64,000 bases of DNA from Salmo trutta (GCF_901001165.1 NC_042957.1:15317312-15381311), one strand, 5' to 3'; counted from the first letter of the stretch, positions 21,770-32,761 are shown. The notes: a model not told the origin generated them from the letters alone. Program-made: numbers and translations.

Positions 21770-21900
21770 TGGATGGGTGGGAGGCATTCTTTCTTTCTTC
21801 GGGTCGGGGAGGTGGGAGGGCGGGTTTTGGCGTGGTGGGAGACATGGTTTCTGGGTGGGGAGTGAGGAAGCGGGTGGGTGGATGGGGACTGAGGGGGGGA
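21770..21900 (+). repeat. G-rich tract in the L1-like 3' region
   Basis: Dense G runs (GGGTGGGAGG, GGGGAGGTGGGAGGGCGGG, GGGGACTGAGGGGGGG) lie downstream of the ORF2 remnant. G-rich 3' UTRs are known from L1 elements. The tract could form G-quadruplexes on this strand. Confidence 0.6.
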
Positions 21901-21960
21901 TTTTTGTTTTTTACATGTAACCCCCCCCAAAAAAAAACTATTACTGAACAAAATAACAGT

Positions 21961-22979
21961 AGGTCACAAAAGTAATGTACTGAGTGGGCGTATGTAACAG
22001 TAAAACATTATTAATCTTTAACGTGTTGACAGAACAGCAGTGAGTTAACAAAAGAACACTTGACTGCAACTTTAGTAAAATTGCTCATGAGTTTGGTCTA
22101 CTTCGCAACACTTTTCAGCCCTTTCTCTCAGTTTTCACTCAACCACAACCATACGCTACTCAAGTGACAAGGGCAAGTAGCCTTGTCGTTTTTGAATTTG
22201 TAGGCGTTTTGAATGCTCTTCAATGGACAAAAACGTGGCACAATGGTCTTCAGCGCAAAAACATAATGAAAGCGTTTAGTGAATTTAATGATATAATCGT
22301 CAAGCCCATTGAAAAGTTCAGGGAGATACACACGGAAGTATGATATAGTGTATGAATACATCACTTGCACAGGGTATTGTGATGTGTGCACATCCTCAGT
22401 TGACTCTACTGAGTTCTGACTAGTAGTCTGATTGAGCTGGTGAGTTCTGCCATATCCATATGGACAGTTGTTGCAGTGAAAGGAGGAGTGGGTTTGAGGA
22501 ACTGAACATGGTGTCAAAGTTTAGAATAAGTGACAGCTGAAGTCTTTAGGTAAGAGTTTGCCACATCCATATATGTCAAACGGCATAGCATCCAGCCTGC
22601 CTACAGCTCCATGGATCATCACTATAACTCTATGACACACTGCAGAGAGATAGCATCCCCTAAGGCTCTGCCTCACTAGATAGATTAGATATATTGTGAT
22701 TCTTGGCGTCCGTCTCTCCCCTGAGGCGAGCCTGTGTATGATAGAGGTGAAACTGGAAAACAGACTGCGTCAAGTACGTTCATAAAAAATTCTGTAACAC
22801 CAGCAATGAAAAATAACTCCTGTTTGTTAAAATGTGAAAATGTTAATTGCATATTAATTAGTATGTATATAAAATACTATACCTACATGGTTGATAAGAG
22901 AATTATCTAATAAGGGTAAATGAATCAATAATCCATCATTAATTAGTAGTTATGGAGCATGGATAATTAATAATTAATG
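21961..22979. other. Non-coding, nothing recognised
   Basis: A 129-codon minus-strand frame (22128-22517) is present, with no domain I recognise and no splice or promoter context. No assigned repeat. Confidence 0.35.
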
Positions 22980-23330
22980 TACTGAACGTTAGTCTCATAA
23001 AGGTCTAGTAGAGGCTGGAAAGGGAGAGAAATGTGTGTGTGTATTTAGAGATACCGGGAGGAGCCTTCAAGGTTCTCCTAATCTATGGGGAAAGGAACAT
23101 GTAGTGCTGGAACAGTGGTAGCAGGTCAAGGAAGAGATACTGTTCACCTACTGTCTGTGCGTATGTGTGTGCATAGGTTATCTACTTTTGGGTGTGGATG
23201 TGTGTGCGTATCGGAGAGAGAGGATAAAATGAACATCTTTGTTATTCGGACCTCAGAACGTTCTCTGAATAAACTGAACAGACCTTTTGCAGAAAGCTGA
23301 GTCCTTGCCTAATTATGAATCCAGTGTCTT
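22980..23330 (+). other. Possible LTR-like 3' end
   Basis: The sequence ends with GAATAAACTGAACAGACC, which resembles a polyadenylation signal followed by a short U5-like stretch ending at GAGTCCTTGCC. No matching partner LTR or target duplication was found, so this is only a suggestion. Confidence 0.2.
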
Positions 23331-25096
23331 ACAAAACCTGGGGATTAGTCAAGGCTTATTGATTGTTAATTTATAGCATTAGGATATAAAATTCCTTTGA
23401 CAATGGTAAAGGATACCTGCAACATCACAATACGTAAGCCAGTAACTCCAGTAGGTGCGGTACCATATTTCATCCTATCTATTAACTAAAAAGTGGAATT
23501 TTAGGTGTGGGTTAATTATCCCTAGTCCTGATGTTGTTTCATTGTTTACAGAGCTACTGAAAAGCATTGTTAGTTTTAAAACAAGGCTTAAGACCCACCT
23601 GTTTTGAGAGGCTTTTAAAGTGTAGGCCTAAAGGTATCCGGATATACAGTTGTTCATCCTTTAAAAGTTGCAGCGTACTGCAGCACAGCTTGCATGGTGC
23701 CGCAGAATTATATGACATGCTATTTAAGTGTCAGCCATTGTAACCATTAAAGCTAGTTAGTGCTAGTTTGACCACCAGAGGGCATCTTTGAGAAGAATTT
23801 GATAGCCTTCAATAGTGGCTGTACTGGAGAATTTAAAACCTTTTTTTGTAAGAACATAGTATATGGGACTGATTTTAAGAAATGTTGCTGATTTAATTAG
23901 ATTATTATTATGGTGTTTCTATTCCAAGAAAAACGAAAAACCCTCAGGGTTTCCGTTAGGATGGAACGGAAAATATGGCGCATAACATTTCTACACCCTA
24001 ATTGTATAATTGTAGTCTAACCAATACACAACGGAGATTCAGTGAAAATAAAAATCTAATTGATTTATCAAGACCCCATCGATTACAGTGGCCTGTGATA
24101 GAAACGGTAGATCAATTAAGAATTAAAAGTGACTCCAACACACAAATGCTGCATACACATTTTAAGAATCTAGCAAAACTAACTGCTTACTTGGCAAACA
24201 TGAGTTTTTTTTGGTGTGGCCCGTTGTCCAGCCCTTTGTCCACTGATCTTCACGGATGGTTGTCGGCATGGTTGTATGCTCTGCAAAAACACATTAACGT
24301 TTTTAGTACGTTTTTAGTACACAACAATTATGACTACCAGTTTTGGTGATCCTCTCAGCTCCGGCTCATTTTCAAGTCCTCTTGTGGTTACGGTCCTAAC
24401 CCTGGAACGGGTAGCACCATAGAAAGAAGCTGGTATGATGAAAACAATGTCATTTTCGTCTGTTCTATTTGGTCGCAGTGTATTTTTGTTGTTGTTGATA
24501 AACAGCTCATTATTAGAAACATTGTTTAGGTTTCAACGTGCAGACTGGAACTAAGAACAGTGGGAACATTTCCCTAGTCAGTGCCATTATTAGTGCAATG
24601 CCCCTTAAAGTGTTGCTCTATGCTAGCCAGTGGGGTGGGGTGGGGGTCCACTCCCCTCCCCCTTCCTCCTCCTCCTTTCCCCATGGCTCTGCGGCCCATT
24701 CTGTGCCCCCTGCCCTCGTGCCTTGGACCTCGCGAGCCGACCACTATTTCAGTGGATACAGCTGGAGAACTGCTAGGCAATCCCATTGTGCGCCAATCGG
24801 GAGCCATGACCAATATGACCGATATATATTGTCCTGCTAATAACAGGGTTAATAATATATCTGTGAGAATATCCAATGTTTTTTTATATAATTCTAAATT
24901 AATAATAATAATAATCGCTTTGTTTAAAAAATAACAATATTTTGGAGATGATTTCGTTTTCAAATAACATAAAATGAGTGAGAAAAAGGCAATTTCTTGA
25001 ACATGGGGGGAGACATTGTTACTAATTTGTAAATAAAGCCAGTTTGTTATTTAGAATGATTTATTTCTGTTTTTAGAGGGAGAGAAACCAAAAAAC
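23331..25096. other. Unassigned, no supported gene
   Basis: Open frames of 115 codons (24002-24349) and 100-129 codons over a C-rich patch (24574-24963) are not recognised and overlap each other in conflicting frames. A phrase near 23580 (AAGACCCACCTGTTTTGAGA) resembles the end of a LINE ORF2, but too little remains to assign. Confidence 0.35.
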
Positions 25097-25216
25097 CTAC
25101 AGTCATCTCATGGGTCTCCCAGTCAAGGCAGGCACAGGTATTGAACCAGCATCTGTAGCGACACAGTTTGCACGGCGATGCAGTGTCTTAGACGCTGCAC
25201 CACTCAGGCGCTGTAC
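25097..25216 (-). mobile_element. tRNA-derived SINE fragment
   Basis: On the minus strand a Pol III A box (TGAGTGGTGCAGCG) and B box (CTGGTTCAATACC) are spaced as in a tRNA. They are followed by GACTGGGAGACCCATGAGAT, the same body type as the SINE at 27115. The B box deviates from the GGTTCGANTCC consensus, so it is probably silent. A body fragment follows to about 25097. Confidence 0.7.
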
Positions 25217-26672
25217 AACATGACCGGTTGGGAATAGGTTATAGTTTCTATTTAGGTTTATGTCGCCCACAGTTAGAGACACAGTAGCGCCTTGGGACCC
25301 AAAAGCATAATACGTGCTCTAACTCCCCCTTGCGCTGGTCTGGAGCAATGAAGTAGTGACACAGGGTACCGTACTAAACCACAAATTACCTCTAAGTCCC
25401 GCAGAATAATCACAAAACTTTTCGTGGAGCAACCACTGTATAGGTTCGGTTTGCTCCTAGCAGAACTCGGTTAGGCGAAGCAAACGTCTGTGTTCGTATA
25501 CTCCCTACAGACATTCACTTGACAAACAAGAAAAAAATTGCAATATTGCTGTTGTTTGTCCCTCTTGAGCCACCGTATTAACAACATAGCCAATAAACTA
25601 TCTCAAAATAGCCTGAATGTATCAAAGACAAATCAAGAAATCTGTAATTCATTTAGAAGTTTTTGCTGAGGAGGTATTAGTCGCACAATCTTACATCTAA
25701 CTAAGATGTTTGGTGCAGTGTTTCTCAAGTGCATATTTTTTGGCATGGAAACTAGTCGACTCCCGTTAAATGTCAAAAAACACTTAATGTTCCCACTCCT
25801 ACTAGGAGTAGGACCAATCATCGACGAAGCAACTTCAGCTAGCGAACTTTGACTTGCCTCAAGAAAAAATGTGTGCGCACGAACAGCTGAAAAAAAACCT
25901 GCGGAAGACGAAAAATGCCAAAAGCGTCACAAAATGTAATCACAATATATCCGCAAACTGTTTTGACTGGGAAGCATACAGTAAGCTTAATGCTGTACAT
26001 GTCTTAGCTGGCTTCTCTCTAGCCATTGTAGGCCTTTTGCGTCTTTATGTGCTGTACTATGTGGTTTTATTGATTTTATGTTTATTTCAATTTTTTATTG
26101 TGGCACTTTAGGTTTTATTATTAGCCAGAAAGTGGGTGTACACCTGGGTATAGTTTCAGCTATGTTAATCTCTGTTCTCTTAATATTTGAAAGCGCAGAG
26201 ATCGACAGAAGCCTTGGCCTTTGTTTTAACCTACAGCCCTGAACTCAAAGTCATGATCAATAACGTTGAATTCTAATCATGTCTGGCAAATGCTCTGATT
26301 TATTCACTGTATTTGCACAGTCATTGCGGGGCATAACTCTACCTTCATCTTGACTCATACATTGATGTCAGTATGATATTAGGGTGATGTTTTTGTAATG
26401 TGCAGAATGTCCCAAGTAAGGCTTTGAATATGCATGACAAACTCCTCAGATTTTTTTATTTTTTTATTCAAATGTTCTATTTTTGCCGTAGGTAAAAGGT
26501 TATGCCAGGTGCAAACTACAATATGTGCCCACAGAGAGCAACCTGTACCTGAAAGAGAAGAGAAAAGAAAAACAATTTCAAAGGGAAAAGAGGGAACAGA
26601 TTGCAAAGCCCATGGTTTACCCCTCAACTGGGGCAGAGTGAGCACAAAATGGCCAACAGTAGAGTAAAGCTC
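25217..26672. other. Unassigned, no supported gene
   Basis: The longest frame of note is an 85-codon + frame (25854-26111) with a hydrophobic, AT-rich C-terminal half. I do not recognise it. The segment around 25640-25930 has the look of dispersed repeat sequence, but I could not define ends. Confidence 0.3.
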
Positions 26673-26707
26673 TGTGTGTGTGTGTGTGTGCGTGTGTGTG
26701 CGTAGTG

Positions 26708-26763
<56 letters not shown>

Positions 26764-26790
26764 CGTGCGTGCATGCGTGCATGCGTGTGT
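26673..26790. repeat. (TG)n/(CG)-interrupted compound microsatellite
   Basis: Long TG runs with TGCG and TGCA interruptions. The polyHis-Thr and Cys-Val frames are repeat-derived. Confidence 0.96.
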
Positions 26791-27114
26791 GATGTTCAAA
26801 GCCATATTTAATCAGTCCAATACTTTTCAAAGACGGCCACAACAGAACGGGATGTTGGTTGAAAATGAGGGCATGACAGAGTGTGATGGTGCAAGACAAA
26901 CAATGTTTATCAACAAGGGGATAAAAGAATCATGGGGTGCAGTAGGTTGGCTGGGTTCAGGGTGGGACTACTGCTGTGGTGGAAACACGATCTCACACTC
27001 AATTCGTGCACATACAGTGCATTCGGAAAGTATTCAGACCCACTGACTTTTTCCACATTTTGTTACATTACAGCCTTATTCTAAAATGTATTAAATTGTC
27101 TCCCTCATCAATCT

Positions 27115-27320
27115 CCCGACTGGCGCAGTGGTCAAAGCCTCTGCATCTCAGTGCTAGAGGCGTCACTACAGACCCTGGTTTGATTCCAGGCACTACCACA
27201 ACTGGCTGTGATTGAGAGTCCCATAAGGCAGAGCACAATTGGCCCAGCATCGTCCCGGTTAGGGTTTGTAAATAAGAATTTGTTCTTAACTGACTTGCCT
27301 AGTTAAATAAAATAAAAATC
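27115..27320 (+). mobile_element. tRNA-derived SINE inserted in the Tc1-like element
   Basis: The A box (TGGCGCAGTGG) and B box (GGTTTGATTCC) are followed by a body (GATTGAGAGTCCCATAAGGC) and the 3' tail TTCTTAACTGACTTGCCTAG ending in GTTAAATAAAATAAAAATC. The tail resembles that of LINE B here (TACCTGGTTAAATAAAGG), in keeping with SINEs borrowing LINE 3' ends. A short ATCT repeat flanks both sides. The 60- and 79-codon frames over it are spurious. Confidence 0.88.
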
Positions 27321-27384
27321 TATCTACACATAATACCCTATAATGACAAAGCAAAGAATGTTTGCAAATGTATAAAAAAATAAG

Positions 27385-28426
27385 CTATTCAGACCCTTGA
27401 CTCAGTACTTTGTTGAACCACCTTTGGCAGCGATTACAGCTTCTTGGGTATGATGCTACAAGCTTGGCACACCTGTATTTGGGGAGTTTCTCCCATTCTT
27501 CTCTGCAGATCCTCTCAAGATCTGTCAGGTTGGATGGGGAGCGTCGCTGCACAGCTATTTTCAGGTCTCTCCAAGGATGTTTGATCGGGTTCAAGTCCGG
27601 GCTCTTGCTGGGCCACTCAAGGACATTCAGAGACTTGTCCCGAAGCCATTCCTGCGTTGTCTTGGCTGTGTGCCCTGGAGTTGTTGTCCTGTTGGAAGGT
27701 GAACCTTCACCCCAGTCTGAGGTCCTGAGCTCTCAGTAACAGGTTTTCATCAAGGATCTCTGTACTTTCGCCGTTCATCTTTCCCTCAATCCTGACGAGT
27801 CTCCCAGTCCCATGGATGCTGAAAAACATCCCCTACGGCATGATGCAGCCACCACCATGCATCCCCATAGGGATGGTACCAGGTTTCCTCCAGACTTCAC
27901 GCTTGGCATTCAGGCCAAAGAGTTCAAACTTGGTTTCATCAGACCAGAGAATATTGTTTCTAACGGTCTGAGGGTCCTTTAGGTGCCTTTTGGCAAACTC
28001 TAAGCATGCTGTCATGTGCCTCTTACTGAAGAGTGGCTTCTGTCTGGCCACTCTACCATAAAGGCATTATAGGTGGAGTACTGCAGAGATGGTTTTCCTT
28101 CTGGAAGGTTCTCCCATCTCCACAGAGGAACTCTGGAACTCTGTCAGAGTGACCATCGGGTTCTTGGTCACCTTCCTGACCAAGGCCCTTCTCCCTCGAT
28201 TGCTCAGTTTGGCCGGGCAGTCAGCTCTAGGAAGAGTCTTGGTGTTTTCAAACTTCTTCCATTTAAGAATGATGGAGGCCACTGTGTTCTTGGGGACCGT
28301 CAAAGCTGCAGACATTTTTTGGTACCCTTCCCTAGATCTCTGCCTTGACACAATCCTGTCTTCGAGCTCTACGGACAATTCCTTCAACCTCATGGCTTGG
28401 TTTTTTGCTCTGACTTTCACTGTCAA
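27385..28426 (-). pseudogene. Tc1-like transposase, frameshifted, catalytic Glu lost
   Basis: The N-terminal piece (28067-28426) starts MTVKVRAKNQAMRLKELSVE and carries the paired helix-turn-helix DNA-binding region (VPKNTVASIILKWKKF). The second piece (27833-28051) has ILWSDETKFELFG, holding the first catalytic Asp. The third (27385-27594) has NPIKHPWRDLKIAVQ: the position normally Glu in the NPIE motif of DD34E transposases is Lys. The segment with the second Asp (about 27600-27830) is out of frame. The protein would cut and paste the element in the nucleus. This copy is inactive through frameshifts and the Glu-to-Lys change. Confidence 0.85.
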
Positions 28427-28727
28427 CTGTGGGACTTTATATAGACAGGTGTGTGTCTTTCCAAATCATGTCCAATCAATTGAATTTACCACAGGTGTTC
28501 TCCAATCAAGTTATTGAAACATCTTAAGGATGATCAATGGAAACAGGGTGCCCCTGAGCTCAATTCCGAGTCTCATAGCAAAGGGTCTGAATACTTATGT
28601 AAATAAGTTTTTATTTTATTTCTATAATGTGCAAACATTTCTAAAATTATGTTTTTTCCCCTTTTTCAGTATGGGGTATTGTGTGTAAATTGCTGCTGCA
28701 AAGGTTTTTTTAATTCAATTTTGTCCC

Positions 28728-28920
28728 AAGTTGTACGGTGTTTCCTCCGACACATTGGTGCAGATGGCTTCCGGATTAAGGGAGCAGTGTGGGTCGTGTT
28801 TCATAGGACGCATGGCTCTCGACCTTTGCCTCTCCTGAGTCCGTACAGGAATTGCAGCAATAGGATAAGACTGTATGATATCACGAAATTTGGGAGAAAA
28901 AGGGGTAAAAAAAAGAACAA
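28728..28920 (+). mobile_element. SINE-type 3' fragment
   Basis: It starts at GTACGGTGTTTCCTCCGACA and runs to an A-rich end GGGAGAAAAAGGGGTAAAA. I recall this as the distal body of a longer tRNA-derived salmonid SINE. The tRNA-like head is missing. It abuts the truncated Tc1-like element. Confidence 0.5.
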
Positions 28921-29099
28921 TAATTAATTATTAAAAAAATATTAAAAACACAACAAAACAATCTGCAGATTTTGAGGATTTTTGTGTGGCTTAATTCATG
29001 TGAAAAGACACACATTTCTGTGCGACATAGTTTGTAGGAAAATACACACATTTTTGTGCAACCTCATTCATAGGAAAATACATTTTTGACAGCAAATAG

Positions 29100-29991
29100 A
29101 GCAATGCACTGCCCTTTTTTGGGTCCCACATTTATTCATATAAAATGCCAATACTGTTTTCTATGCTTGTTTTGGCTTGACACTTTGGGATACTGGTGCA
29201 CTTGTAGTCAGAAAGGCCGTTTTTTTCCTGAAAGTAACAATAGGCCTACACGATTTTCTTCATAACGCATTCCATATTCCTTGTGAGCCTACATTACACA
29301 ATTTTCTTCATAATGCATTTAATACAATTCTGTACTTTTTGGTGTACATTACACCATTTCTTTCATAATGCATTTTATACAAGGCTATGTCGAATTTTTA
29401 TGAGGGTTGCCAGATTGGCCTAAAAAGCTATATGTGTCAGTTTTTTTTGTGGCATCGATGAAGGTATTTAATTTGGGAATGGGGATACATTTTCACAATG
29501 GGAAATTAATAAATCAATAAATGTGGGGAAACAGAAGACCTACAAAAAAAATCTGTTTGGTTTAAATTCCCCTGGTGTAACTGGTATTTGCAACTATAAC
29601 GATTCTGGACTATGATCAATTAAACCATATCAATGCAGTTAAACAGGTTCATGTAAAATAATGAATTATGTTGGCTTACTTATGGCACTTCCAAGGTCGT
29701 TTCAAGATGATTATTATGTCTTGTCAATCATGTAATAGATATATACAGCATTGTAGACCTACTGCCTCTGCCCAGAGGCCTACTAGGCTTTCATGGCAAC
29801 AGCCGTACGAGCTCACTTTTCATTGCAACGTATGAATCCTTGTTGCAGCTTTCACTTTCTTCCACTACATTGGTGGCAGTGTTGGGATCACACCCAGCTC
29901 ACATCTAGTTATGTGATCTAGTGATCCCAGTCCATGTGATCGAAGCAATCTTGAAGCGTGGAATCCGATTGCTCAGACCAGTGTTGGATAG
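29100..29991 (+). repeat. Left arm of a large inverted repeat
   Basis: Reverse complement of about 48928-49690 with high similarity: ATTGTAGACCTACTGCCTCT here matches AGAGGCAGTAGGTCTACAAT as read from the minus strand of the other arm, apart from one base. This arm has about 180 bp extra at 29213-29395, which contains three copies of a phrase like ACACAATTTTCTTCATAATG about 50 bp apart. The inner end (29934-29991) is inverted LINE A sequence. Confidence 0.85.
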
Positions 29992-30254
29992 ACCTGAGCA
30001 CGGGCGTTTCCTATTTTAGATTCTGTCTATAGGCTGGGAGCAACAAAATGAAGTCATGGTCAGATTTGCCGAAGGCAGGGCGGGGGAGGGCGTGGTATGC
30101 ATCGTGGAAGTTAAAGTAGCAATGATCCAGAATGCTACCAGCTCATGTCGCGCATTCAAAATTCTGATAGAACTTAGGAAGTCTTGTTCTCAGGTTAGCT
30201 TTGTTAGAATCCACAGCTACAATAAATGCAGCCCCAGGATGTATGGTTTCCAGT

Positions 30255-30974
30255 TTACATAGAGTCCAGTGAAGTTCTTTCAGGGCCGACTAGGTATCTG
30301 CTTGAGGGGGGGATATACATGGCTGTGACTATAATCGAAGAGAATTGTCTTGGAAGATAATGCGGTCGACATTTGATTGTAAGGAATTCTAGGTCAGGTG
30401 AACAAAAGGACTTGAGTTCCTGTATGTTGTTGTGATGACACAATGAGTCGATAATCATAAGGCATACACCACTGCCCTTCTTCTTACCAGAGAGATGTTT
30501 GTTTCTGTCGGCACGATGCATGAAGAAATCGGGTGGCTGTACCGGTTCTGACACCAGTGTGAGCCATGTTTCCGTGAAACAGAGAATGTTACAATCTCTG
30601 ATGTCTCTCTGGAAGGCAACTTGTGCCCTAATTTCTTCCACCTTGTTATCTAGAGATTGGACATTGGCGAGTAATATGCTCGGAAGCGGTGTATGGTGTG
30701 CCTGCCTTCTGAGTCTGACCAGTAGGCCGCTCCCCCTGCCTCTCCTGCAGCGACCGCGTTGTTTTGGGTCGGCCTCTGGGATAAGATCCCATGTCCAGGA
30801 TGGAGGTCCGAACAAAGGATCCGCTTCGGGAAAGACGTATTCCTGGTTGTAATATTCGTTAGTTGACATCACTTTTATATCCAAAAGTTCTTCCCGGCTA
30901 TATGTAATAAGACTTGAGATTTTCTGGGTTAACAATGTAAGAAATAATACATAGAAAAAAACAAATAAATGCAT
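30255..30974 (-). pseudogene. LINE A N-terminal region and APE endonuclease, truncated
   Basis: 239 open codons. The start MHLFVFFYVLF is a hydrophobic leader found in this LINE type. Endonuclease sequence begins near residue 100 with SILLANVQSLDNKVEE (catalytic Asn in the ANVQS segment), followed by CFTETWL with the catalytic Glu, then HRADR, and CRPHYLPRQFSSIIVTAMYI. The frame ends before the GDFN and SDH motifs; these lie downstream in broken frames (30000-30255). The enzyme would nick target DNA for target-primed reverse transcription. It is inverted relative to the rest of its own element, so it cannot form a complete ORF2. Confidence 0.8.
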
Positions 30975-31377
30975 AGTTTCCTAAGGACCTGAAGCGAGGC
31001 GACCATCTCTGTCGGTGCCAGGGTTCCGGATAGCCTCAGACAATAACATAGATACATATACCCTGGCTCTGTGAGCGAGTTTATTAGCAAGTGCATCGGA
31101 AAAGTCGTACCCACTGTGACTAAAACCTTTCCTAACCGGAAACTGTGGATCGTTGGCAGCATTCGTGGAAATCTGAAAGCGCGAACCACCACTTTTTATC
31201 ATGGCAAGGCAACTGGAAACATGACCGAATACAAACAGTGCAGCTATTCCCTCTGCAAGGCAATCAAACAAGCAAAGTGTTAGTATAGAGACAAAGTAGA
31301 GTCTTCAATTCAAAGGCTCAAACACGAGAAGCATCCCTAGCCGCATCCTCAGAGCATGCACAGACCAGCTGGCTGGT

Positions 31378-31889
31378 GTGTTGACGGACATATTCAATCA
31401 AAATCCCTATCCCAGTCTGCTGTGCCCACATGCTTCAAGATGGCCACCATTGTTCCTGTTCCCAAGAAAGGTAACTGAACTAAATTACTATAACCCCGTT
31501 GCACTCACTTCTGTCATCATGAAGTGCTTTGAGAGACTAGTCAAGGATCATATCACCTCCACCATACCTGATACCCTAGACCCACTCCAATTTGCTTACC
31601 TCCCCAATAGGTCCACTGATGATGCAATCGCCATCACACTGCACACTGCCCTATCCCATCTGGACAAGAGGAATACCTATGTAAGAATGCTGTTCGTTGA
31701 CTACAGCTCCGCATTCAACACCATAGTACTCTCCAAACTCGCCATTAAGCTCGAGAGCCTGGGTCTCAACCCCGCCCTGTGCAACTGGGTCCTGGAATTT
31801 CTGACGGCCCGCCCCCAAGTGGTGAAGGTAGGAAACAACATCTCCACCCCGCTGATCCTCACAACTGGGGCCCCACTGTTCACCACTGA
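31378..31889 (+). pseudogene. LINE A reverse transcriptase fragment
   Basis: The frame reads KVTELNYYNPVALTSVIMKC, then DPLQFAYLPNRSTDDAI, HLDKRNTYVRMLFVDYSSAF (first catalytic Asp, in FVDYSSAF) and TARPQVVKVGNN. It stops being LINE A shortly after TTGAP, where a short deletion and the LINE B insertion follow. The remaining part with the KFADDT box is at 36780. The product would copy its own RNA at the nicked target. It is about 70% similar by eye to the copy at 61682. Confidence 0.8.
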
Positions 31890-32406
31890 GCCTAATCCAA
31901 GATGTCGTAGCAGTCAGATGTCTTTGTCTTGTCTTGCATATCTTTTTTTCCCTTCGTATATATTTCGTATATATTTTTTATATTTTTAACCTCAATTTCA
32001 ACATACTCTCCTGCAACCCGCCTCAACCAATGGGGTATGGATCTGCTATTTTCTATACTTTAGAACCGGAACCCCCAACAGAAGCTAACCAGCTAACTAG
32101 CTACTAGCTAGTAGTCAGTTAGTCACTGCTAGCGGTCATCAGCTAACCTCAGCCTGTTCATCTCCTGCCAGTCTGCACAGTGCGATTCAACCCAGAGCAT
32201 AATGGACTGCTTTTTCTCTACCACATCTCCACATCTTCGGATTCCTACTGCAAGCTCTGAACCTTTCCACCGGATCATCGCAGCTAGCTAGCTGCTATCC
32301 GAGTGGCTACTCCTGGTTAACGTCTCTGTCCTGAAGCAAGCACCAGATAACCTGGAGCTAGCCCAGAGCTAGGCCCACCTCCCAACTAGCTGAAGAGGTC
32401 CATTAG

Positions 32407-32761
32407 TGTAACGATCGTCTGGAAGAGGGGATCAAGATGCAGCGTGGTGAGTGTTCATGTTGAATTTTAATAATACAAAACACTTGAACATAAGACACAA
32501 CCGAACGCCAACAGCTCTGTCGGTGCAAACCACACAACAGAAACAACTACCCACAAAACCCCAAAGGAAAACAGGCTGCCTAAGTATGATTCCTAATCAG
32601 AGACAACGATAGACAGCTGCCTCTGATTAGGAACCCTACTCGGCCCAAAACAAAGAAATACAAAAACATAGAAAAGGAACATAGAACGCCCACGCAATGT
32701 AACACCCTGGCCTAACCAAAATAAAGAACAAAAAACCCCTCTCTATGGCCAGGGTGTTACA
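32407..32761 (-). mobile_element. Solo LTR inside the LINE B 5' UTR, TSD ATTAG
   Basis: 355 bp from TGTAACGATCG to CAGGGTGTTACA, with perfect ATTAG duplications (32402-32406 and 32762-32766). The LTR is antisense to LINE B. The terminal stem-loop arms are 32701-32712 and 32747-32758, a perfect match. The last 96 bp of this LTR, with the same ATTAG junction to LINE B, also occur in the minus-strand LINE B copy. Confidence 0.93.

Larger units (their letters stand above)
10585..21960 (+). mobile_element. Decayed L1/Tx1-like LINE, split by nested insertions
   Basis: Pieces in the order ORF1 (about 10790-11575), endonuclease (13758-15228), RT (17231-17964), C-terminal region (20648-21440) and a G-rich 3' region (to about 21960) lie on one strand. 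Together they outline one L1-clade element. They are separated by a solo LTR (11598), a DNA-element candidate (12231), a second solo LTR (12863), a proline-rich LTR element (15229) and about 2.7 kb that contains the self-nested piggyBac-like element (17965-20647). The reading frame picks up correctly across the 15229-17230 insertion. The 5' and 3' boundaries are estimates. The element is dead: it has many stops and frameshifts and lacks the segment between RT and C terminus. Confidence 0.75.
27015..28690 (-). mobile_element. Tc1/mariner-like transposon, one TIR lost
   Basis: The left terminus CAGTGCATTCGGAAAGTATT follows TA at 27013-27014, as expected for a Tc1-type TA target. The minus strand carries a broken transposase. 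The right terminus is absent: homology fades at about 28690 next to a SINE-type fragment. A tRNA-derived SINE is inserted in the left untranslated part (27115-27320). The fragment at 63491-63886 belongs to the same or a close family and keeps the matching terminus. Confidence 0.88.
29934..31889 (+). mobile_element. LINE A, 5' portion inverted then RT portion
   Basis: 29934 to about 31018 is the 5' UTR and endonuclease region on the minus strand. From 31020 (GTTCCGGATAGCCTCAGAC) the element continues on the plus strand into the RT. In an intact relative the inverted block's inner end (GGACTGGGAT) would be followed closely by GTTCCGGAT, so the block is a clean inversion of the 5' half. The plus-strand part is interrupted at about 31889 by LINE B and resumes at 36780. 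The 3' UTR end is at 45369-45605. It is an APE-type, L2/Rex1-like (CR1-superfamily) LINE; the clade was not resolved. Confidence 0.8.

Noticed and set aside
22128..22517. 129-codon minus-strand frame
   Set aside because: No recognisable domain. It does not continue into flanking exons that I can see.
24002..24349. 115-codon frame as a possible gene
   Set aside because: No domain, no neighbouring exon and no splice context could be recognised. Length alone is weak evidence in 64 kb of AT-rich DNA.
25854..26111. 85-codon frame with hydrophobic C-terminal half, possible small membrane protein
   Set aside because: The hydrophobic part is AT-rich sequence rich in TTT/TTA codons. There is no recognisable family or promoter context.
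26379..27046. His/Thr-rich and Cys/Val-rich frames of 91-131 codons
   Set aside because: Translations of a (TG)n microsatellite and of its complement.
27120..27200. tRNA gene on the plus strand
   Set aside because: The tRNA-like head belongs to a SINE with a body, a GTTAAATAAA-type tail and a flanking short repeat, inserted in a Tc1-like element.
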